Shown here piece by piece: positions 1 to 4,053 of a DNA stretch of 8,128 bases. The stretch is from Phormidesmis priestleyi. Its GTDB lineage: Bacteria; Cyanobacteriota; Cyanobacteriia; Phormidesmidales; Phormidesmidaceae. The stretch is taken from positions 1 to 8,128 of the forward strand of contig QBMP01000099.1 in the NCBI GenBank assembly GCA_003242115.1, written 5' to 3'. Each line of letters opens with the position of its first letter. The stretch's first letter is position 1. Made by a program: the position numbers and the translations under genes. Under the pieces are notes generated by a model, which saw only the letters and a list, made by a program, of their open reading frames with translations, did no database searches and was not told the origin of the DNA.

Positions 1-1
1 C

Positions 2-670
2 CCAGATTGGTTTTTAGCAGTGAATGTGCCTCGTTTGTACGATGGCTACGATTGGAGAAATAGCTACGTGACTTGGCATGAGGGCCAATCGCCTGCGATC
101 ATCGTCGAATTTTTGTCACTGAATACAGAAAAAGAAGACTTAGGTCGATTTTACCGAAAATCGGATAAAATACCCGGCAGCGACATAGACCCTAACCCAG
201 AGGATTTGTTTGTCGCGGTTACAGAAGCCGATAAGCGACAGATGAGTGCCCCACCTAGCAAATTTACCGTCTATGAGCAATATCTAAAAACCCCTCACTA
301 CATCGTATACAGCCGATATACCCGCAAACTTAGGTACTTTAGGCACAACGGCCTTTGCTATGAAGAGCAACCTGTTCTCAGCGAGTCTCCGATGATTTGG
401 CTCAGCGATCTCAATATTGGCCTTGGGCTTTGGGATGATTACTTTGAGGGAATGCCGGGGCCTTTGCTGAGGTGGTGCGACGCGGCTGGGAATTGGTTTT
501 TGTCTGATATTGAAAAAGAAAGACTGGCTAAAGAGCAAGAAAGACTGGCTAAAGAGCAGGAAAAACTAGCCAAGGAGCAGGAAAAACTAGCCAAGGAAAA
601 AGCTCAGGCCCGCGCTGATAAGCTGGCAGCAAAACTGAGAGAATTAGGCATCGATCCGGATGATCTGTGA
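2..670 (+). CDS. Uma2 family (DUF820) endonuclease-like protein, 5'-truncated by the window edge
   Basis: The frame is open from base 2 and reads PDWFLAVNVPRLYDGYDW, so the gene begins outside the window. The GTG at 20 falls inside the conserved PD-W block and is not a credible start. Uma2/DUF820 proteins have a PD-(D/E)XK nuclease fold and are greatly expanded in cyanobacteria; their substrate is mostly unknown. Visible family blocks, numbered from the GTG codon, are the PDW motif just before residue 1, SPAIIVEFLS with the acidic residue E30, TEKEDLG (36-42), KFTVYEQYLKTPHYIVYSRYT (81-101), and the late WLSDLNIGLGLW and GPLLRWCDAAGNW blocks (127-159). Residues 165-200 form a highly charged coiled coil of KEQE(K/R)LA heptads, followed by KLRELGIDPDDL, the usual C-terminal end in cyanobacterial members. 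The gene ends 44 bases before the convergent pyrD stop, and no clear terminator lies between them. Nuclease activity is a family inference. Confidence 0.9.
   Translation, partial: PDWFLAVNVPRLYDGYDWRNSYVTWHEGQSPAIIVEFLSLNTEKEDLGRFYRKSDKIPGSDIDPNPEDLFVAVTEADKRQMSAPPSKFTVYEQYLKTPHYIVYSRYTRKLRYFRHNGLCYEEQPVLSESPMIWLSDLNIGLGLWDDYFEGMPGPLLRWCDAAGNWFLSDIEKERLAKEQERLAKEQEKLAKEQEKLAKEKAQARADKLAAKLRELGIDPDDL
518..601 (+). repeat. Four 21-base tandem repeats encoding a heptad coiled coil
   Basis: Four in-frame 21-base units start at 518, 539, 560 and 581. Units 1 and 2 (core GAAAGACTGGCTAAAGAGCA) differ only at the last base. Units 3 and 4 share the variant core GAAAAACTAGCCAAGGA and diverge at the end. 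The period is exactly seven codons (ERLAKEQ or EKLAKEQ), so each unit adds one coiled-coil heptad. The pairing of near-identical units suggests growth by slippage or duplication in at least two steps. Confidence 0.9.
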
Positions 671-714
671 GCGATCGCCAAAAGAAATGGTCACATTTTC
701 CTCAACATAAATGC

Positions 715-1893
715 TTACTGGAGGTGCGATCGCCCTACCGCTTCTGAAATATTACTCAAGTTGTGCTCATCCAACCGTATGAGCAGTCCGTTCAAGATAT
801 CTTTCACCATTGTTGGCCCTTCATACACCCAGCCAGTATAGGTTTGTAGCAAAGAAGCTCCGGCGGTGATTTTGGCCCAAGCATCGTCTGCGTTAAAAAT
901 GCCGCCGACGCCGATTATTGGCAGTGAGCCTTGGGTTTGTTCATAAATTAAGCGAATGACTTCGGTAGAGCGATCGCTGACAGGTGCACCGCTGATGCCA
1001 CCAGCCTCATCAGTCACTGATTTGCCGGTGGCGGGTACGATGCGAGTGCTCAAAGTTTGGCGCTCAATCGTGGTGTTGGTGGCGATAATGCCCGCTAGCT
1101 CATAGGTTTGAGCGAGCTGTACAATCTCGTGAATATCTTCAGTGGCCAAATCTGGTGAGATTTTGACCAGCAGCGGTTTACCGGCGCTATTGGCGGTTTG
1201 GAGGGTTTCTAAAATCGGGGCGAGTTGGGCTTTGGCTTGGAGCGATCGCAGTCCCGGCGTATTCGGTGATGACACATTCACCACAAAATAACTGCCCTGA
1301 TTTTTCAGGCATTCAAAGCTCTGGAGATAGTCTTCAGCGGCCTTTTCTAACGGCGTGATTTTTGACTTGCCTAAATTAATGCCGATTGGCACCGGATAGT
1401 CGCCTTCGGGCCAGAGCTTGGTGAGTCTATTCGCTAAAGCGGCTGCGCCCTGATTGTTAAAGCCCATCCGGTTGAGAGCGGCTCGATCAGCGGGTAACCG
1501 AAACAGTCGCGGCTGCGGATTTCCTGGCTGAGCGTGAGCCGTCACCGTTCCTAGTTCGGCAAAGCCAAAGCCCAACAGAGGCCATGCCCGCGCCGCTGTA
1601 CCATCTTTATCGAACCCGGCAGCAAGGCCAAGCGGATTGGCAAAAGAGATCTGCCAGAGTGATTGTGCCAAACGAGGATGATTGACTTTGCAGAGATGGG
1701 CGATCGCGGCTTGAGCCGCTAGCCGAGTTGGCTGGTGCAGCACTCTCCCGGCAGTAGGTTCAGCCGCTAACCATGCCAACGTATCAATCGTTTGGCGGTG
1801 CACAGTTTCTAGATCGGCTTTGAAAACGTCGAATAAAAGTGGCCGCAAACCCGCTCTGTAAAGCTGTGTCAAAAGCATCTCCCGAAAATACAC
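715..1893 (-). CDS. pyrD: Dihydroorotate dehydrogenase (quinone), class 2
   Basis: This enzyme oxidises dihydroorotate to orotate with FMN and passes electrons to membrane quinone, the fourth step of de novo pyrimidine synthesis. Visible blocks in the 392-residue product are an N-terminal helical segment ([17 protein letters not shown], 16-32) typical of membrane-associated class 2 enzymes, the FMN-binding [15 protein letters not shown] (86-100), [11 protein letters not shown] (109-118), [10 protein letters not shown] (141-150), and [11 protein letters not shown] (206-216), whose second Ser (S209) aligns with the class 2 catalytic base. Further blocks are LVKISPDL with Lys244, ATNTT (271-275), GGISGAP and the FMN-phosphate loop GVGGI (328-332). 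The long frame starts at GTG (1891-1893). The ATG at 1876-1878, giving 387 residues, is an equally plausible start because the conserved LRPLLF segment begins only about ten residues later. Neither has a well-spaced Shine-Dalgarno sequence. The gene is transcribed away from the sensor kinase and toward the Uma2 gene. Confidence 0.97.
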   Translation of the reverse strand: MYFREMLLTQLYRAGLRPLLFDVFKADLETVHRQTIDTLAWLAAEPTAGRVLHQPTRLAAQAAIAHLCKVNHPRLAQSLWQISFANPLGLAAGFDKDGTAARAWPLLGFGFAELGTVTAHAQPGNPQPRLFRLPADRAALNRMGFNNQGAAALANRLTKLWPEGDYPVPIGINLGKSKITPLEKAAEDYLQSFECLKNQGSYFVVNVSSPNTPGLRSLQAKAQLAPILETLQTANSAGKPLLVKISPDLATEDIHEIVQLAQTYELAGIIATNTTIERQTLSTRIVPATGKSVTDEAGGISGAPVSDRSTEVIRLIYEQTQGSLPIIGVGGIFNADDAWAKITAGASLLQTYTGWVYEGPTMVKDILNGLLIRLDEHNLSNISEAVGRSHLQ

Positions 1894-1921
1894 CTGAAAA
1901 TGTAGTCGCTAAACAAATCCT

Positions 1922-1945
1922 ATTTTAAGGTCTGCTCAAAGAGCA
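1922..1945 (-). promoter_or_regulatory. Candidate pyrD promoter -10 with an overlapping palindrome
   Basis: On the minus strand TAAAAT (complement of 1922-1927) matches the -10 consensus at five of six positions and lies about 28 bases before the GTG start, which would give a short leader of about 20 bases. Just upstream of it is a perfect inverted repeat, TGCTC-AAA-GAGCA (1933-1945), occupying the space between -10 and the expected -35. That location would suit a repressor operator. No convincing -35 hexamer is present. The regulator is unknown. Confidence 0.35.
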
Positions 1946-1980
1946 ATATATCAGCGATCTTGAGCGAATGATCTCATAGG

Positions 1981-1996
1981 TGTGATTTGGATCATG
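1981..1996. promoter_or_regulatory. Weak CRP-like site
   Basis: TGTGATTTGGATCATG matches the cAMP receptor protein pattern TGTGA-N6-TCACA at all five positions of the left half and three of the right. Cyanobacteria have CRP homologues (SyCRP1 in Synechocystis) that bind this pattern. The site is about 90 bases upstream of pyrD and 208 upstream of the kinase start. The right half is imperfect, so this is only a candidate. Confidence 0.2.
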
Positions 1997-2044
1997 CAGT
2001 TTGTTTAAATCTAGGGATTTGGTTCTTCCACTGGCCTTTTCAAG

Positions 2045-2194
2045 ATGAACCGAGAGGTCGGTCGAAAGAGTTTAAAAGAGAGGCCGTTTAATAATTCTAA
2101 CTTTTGGCAGAGTTATTTAGACTCTTGGCAAATGGTTAACGACTTCAGGGAATTATTGAAAATAGTCATGTCCAAAATTACCCAACATTTTTGA
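2045..2194 (+). other. 49-codon open frame in phase with the kinase gene, stopped by one TGA
   Basis: ATG at 2045 opens a 49-codon frame (MNREVGRKSLKERPF... to ...VMSKITQHF) ending at TGA 2192-2194. The frame is open back to a TAG at 2012-2014. It is in the same frame as the kinase, whose ATG at 2204 follows three codons (GTA TCA CTT) after the stop. No Shine-Dalgarno precedes it, and the peptide resembles nothing I recognise. It may be chance, a leader ORF, or a former N-terminal extension of the kinase cut off by a nonsense mutation. Chance is the default reading. Confidence 0.15.
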
Positions 2195-2203
2195 GTATCA
2201 CTT

Positions 2204-3817
2204 ATGCCCAGCCCAACTCTGCCTACAGAGGCGTCCGAGAGTGTTGAATTGAGACCCTCTAAAGCATACTCGCAGGACATAACCCTTCTCCAGGATCAAT
2301 CTGAGGTAGAGAAGAAGGTATTAGCTAGGCAAAAAGCGCTGATCACGCTGAGTAATCAAATTCGGCGATCGCTTAATTTTTCAACCATTTGCCAAACCGC
2401 AACCGGCCAAGCCCGCCAGCTACTATCTGCGGATAGAGTCGCTATTTACCGCTTTAACCCAGACTGGAGCGGCAACTTTATTTCTGAATCAGTCGATTCA
2501 CCCTGGATTTCACTGCTTGAAGCTCAAAAGCACAGCGCCTTGATTAGCAAAAACGTCAGCGACTGTAGCGTACAGATGCTAGACAAAACCAAAACCACCG
2601 ATACTCACATGCAGGTTACGTATGGTGGCGCGTTTGTTCAAGGCGAAATTTTCAGGGTTTGCACCAATATTCACACCGCTGGCTTTAGTGACTGCTACAT
2701 AGAAGTATTAGAAAGCTATCAGGCCCGCGCTTATGCCATCATCGCCATCTATGTAGATAGCCGTTTGTGGGGGCTACTAGCTGCCTACCAAAATTCTGCA
2801 CCGAGGCAATGGCACGAGAGCGATGTGCAGCTACTGATTCAGGTGGCTGAACAGCTCGGCATTGCCCTCAAGCAGGCAGAATACGTAAAGACTATTCAAT
2901 CACAATCGACAGAACTTCAGCAAGCACTCAAAAGCCTGCAAAAATCTCAAGCGCAGCTAGTTCAAACCGAAAAGATGACAAGCTTAGGTCAGCTGGTTGC
3001 TGGCATCGCCCATGAAATCAACAATCCCATCACCTTCATATACGCGAACTTGCCCTACGTCAAAGATTATGTCACTGACTTATTAACGCTAGCACAGGTT
3101 CAAGCGCTGCCAGCAGACAGCAAGGCAGAGTTTGAGTTCATGCTTAAAGATTTGCCCAAAATGCTTTTATCAATGCAAACAGGCGCTGATCGGATTCGCA
3201 AAATTGTTCTGTCTCTGCGCAATTTCTCACGGTTGGATGAGTCAAGCCTCAAAACGATTGATCTGCATGAAGGTATCGAAAGCACTTTGGTGGTTTTGAG
3301 CCATCAGCTAGCGGTCACTAGCAAACACGCCAAAATAGAGGTCATTAAAACCTTCGGTGATCTTCCTTCGGTAGAGTGCTATCCCGCTCAAATCAATCAG
3401 GTCATTTGGAATATTGTCTCTAATGCCATAGATAGTCTGAGTGCTGCTTGTGATCTGAAGTTGTCAGATGCTGACCATCTGGATTCTTGGCTAGATTCTT
3501 GGTCGCCCAAGCTGTGGATTTGCACTCAAATGAACGAGCCTAGCCAGGTCGAAATCTGCATTCGAGATAACGGAGTTGGCATTGATGAAAGCATTCGGCC
3601 AAAAGTGTTTGACTACTTTTTTACGACTAAGCCGGTGGGCGAAGGGAATGGGCTAGGATTAGCGATCGCCTACCAAATTATCCAAGATCACGGTGGCAAT
3701 CTCAGCCTAAACCCAGACTACAGGCAAGGCGCAGAGCTAGTGATTCAGCTACCCATCCAGCTTAGATCAGAGCTTGGCTCAGAGCCTGGATCAGAGTTTG
3801 GATTGGAGCTTGCTTAG
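2204..3817 (+). CDS. Cyanobacteriochrome-like GAF sensor histidine kinase
   Basis: The 537-residue product is cytoplasmic, with no membrane segment. Residues 1-50 are a variable N-terminus with a helical part. Residues 51-226 form a phytochrome-type GAF domain: ADRVAIYRFNPDWSGNF (76-92), TDTHMQVTYGG (132-142) with Asp133 where red/green cyanobacteriochromes have their bilin-contacting Asp, FSDCYIEVLESYQARAY (161-177) with Cys164 at the usual bilin thioether position, and LWGLLAAYQNSAPRQW (188-203). A coiled linker (227-257) leads to the dimerisation/phosphoacceptor region with H box GIAHEINNP (267-275, His270). The ATPase domain has N box NIVSNAID (403-410), G1 DNGVGI (455-460), F box region FDYFFTTK (469-476) and G2 GEGNGLGL (479-486). 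All catalytic motifs are intact, so autophosphorylation is expected. There is no receiver domain, so a separate response regulator must exist elsewhere. The tail is a 12-base repeat product. Bilin binding is an inference. The ATG at 2204 has only a weak GAG upstream. Confidence 0.93.
   Translation: MPSPTLPTEASESVELRPSKAYSQDITLLQDQSEVEKKVLARQKALITLSNQIRRSLNFSTICQTATGQARQLLSADRVAIYRFNPDWSGNFISESVDSPWISLLEAQKHSALISKNVSDCSVQMLDKTKTTDTHMQVTYGGAFVQGEIFRVCTNIHTAGFSDCYIEVLESYQARAYAIIAIYVDSRLWGLLAAYQNSAPRQWHESDVQLLIQVAEQLGIALKQAEYVKTIQSQSTELQQALKSLQKSQAQLVQTEKMTSLGQLVAGIAHEINNPITFIYANLPYVKDYVTDLLTLAQVQALPADSKAEFEFMLKDLPKMLLSMQTGADRIRKIVLSLRNFSRLDESSLKTIDLHEGIESTLVVLSHQLAVTSKHAKIEVIKTFGDLPSVECYPAQINQVIWNIVSNAIDSLSAACDLKLSDADHLDSWLDSWSPKLWICTQMNEPSQVEICIRDNGVGIDESIRPKVFDYFFTTKPVGEGNGLGLAIAYQIIQDHGGNLSLNPDYRQGAELVIQLPIQLRSELGSEPGSEFGLELA
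3479..3502 (+). repeat. 12-base tandem duplication inside the kinase ATPase domain
   Basis: CTGGATTCTTGG is followed directly by CTAGATTCTTGG, differing at one base. The pair encodes LDSWLDSW at residues 426-433. It sits in the variable loop between the N box and the next core strand, where insertions are tolerated, so the kinase fold should not be disturbed. Confidence 0.8.
3767..3814 (+). repeat. Degenerate 12-base tandem repeats forming the kinase C-terminal tail
   Basis: Four in-frame 12-base units (starting TCAGAGCTTGGC, TCAGAGCCTGGA, TCAGAGTTTGGA, then the diverged TTGGAGCTTGCT) encode SELG-SEPG-SEFG-LELA, residues 522-537, ending right at the TAG stop. The acidic, Gly/Ser-containing tail lies beyond the ATPase fold and looks like a recent low-complexity addition rather than a domain. 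Confidence 0.8.
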
Positions 3818-3912
3818 AGCTGAGGACTTTTACCGCGAGAATATAGCAAAACTCAGTCATTGACTCGCAAAAATACCGTTGGGCAAATCCTGCGAACAGG
3901 GCACTATACGTA

Positions 3913-3918
3913 TATAAA
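3913..3918 (+). promoter_or_regulatory. Possible -10 element upstream of the multi-GAF gene
   Basis: TATAAA matches the -10 consensus at five of six positions and follows a perfect 10-base palindrome, TATACGTATA (3905-3914). No good -35 hexamer is seen at 16-18 bases upstream. If used, transcription would start near 3925, leaving a leader of about 130 bases that includes the nested repeat at 3933-3982. Confidence 0.25.
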
Positions 3919-3932
3919 GAACCTACAAATAT

Positions 3933-3982
3933 TTCACTGACCTTAAGTGTTTCTACTCGTTAAGTTGTTTCTAGTCAGTGAA
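3933..3982. repeat. Nested repeat: two direct copies framed by inverted arms
   Basis: Arms TTCACTGAC (3933-3941) and GTCAGTGAA (3974-3982) are perfect inverted repeats of nine bases. Between them lie two near-identical direct copies, TTAAGTGTTTCTA (3943-3955) and TTAAGTTGTTTCTA (3960-3973), which differ by one inserted T and start 17 bases apart. The element ends 71 bases before the ATG of the multi-GAF gene. It could be a regulator binding site, or a leader hairpin with a large loop. Its function is not known. Confidence 0.6.
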
Positions 3983-4053
3983 GTGGCGCGCTATCTGCCC
4001 ACTGGTTTTCCTCCTCTAACCAAAAACTTTCGTCCTCGCTGATCGACTTCACT

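Larger units (their letters stand above)
1894..2203. other. Divergent intergenic region between pyrD and the sensor kinase gene
   Basis: These 310 bases are AT-rich and serve both flanking genes. They hold a -10-like element and a short palindrome for pyrD near 1922-1945, an inverted repeat ATGATC (1968-1973) with GATCAT (1990-1995) that overlaps a CRP-like half-conserved site, and a 49-codon open frame at 2045-2194 in phase with the kinase gene. TTTAAT at 2087-2092 is a possible -10 element for the kinase, but no good -35 partner is seen. No RNA gene or protein family member was recognised. Confidence 0.7.

Noticed and set aside
20..22. GTG as the start codon of the Uma2 gene
   Set aside because: The frame is open to the window edge, and the codons before it encode the conserved PDWF motif of the family, so the true start lies upstream of the window.
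2558..2575. Cys121 as a DXCF-type second bilin cysteine
   Set aside because: The context is SDCSVQ, which lacks the Phe of DXCF, and the rest of the GAF matches the red/green lineage, which does not use that motif.
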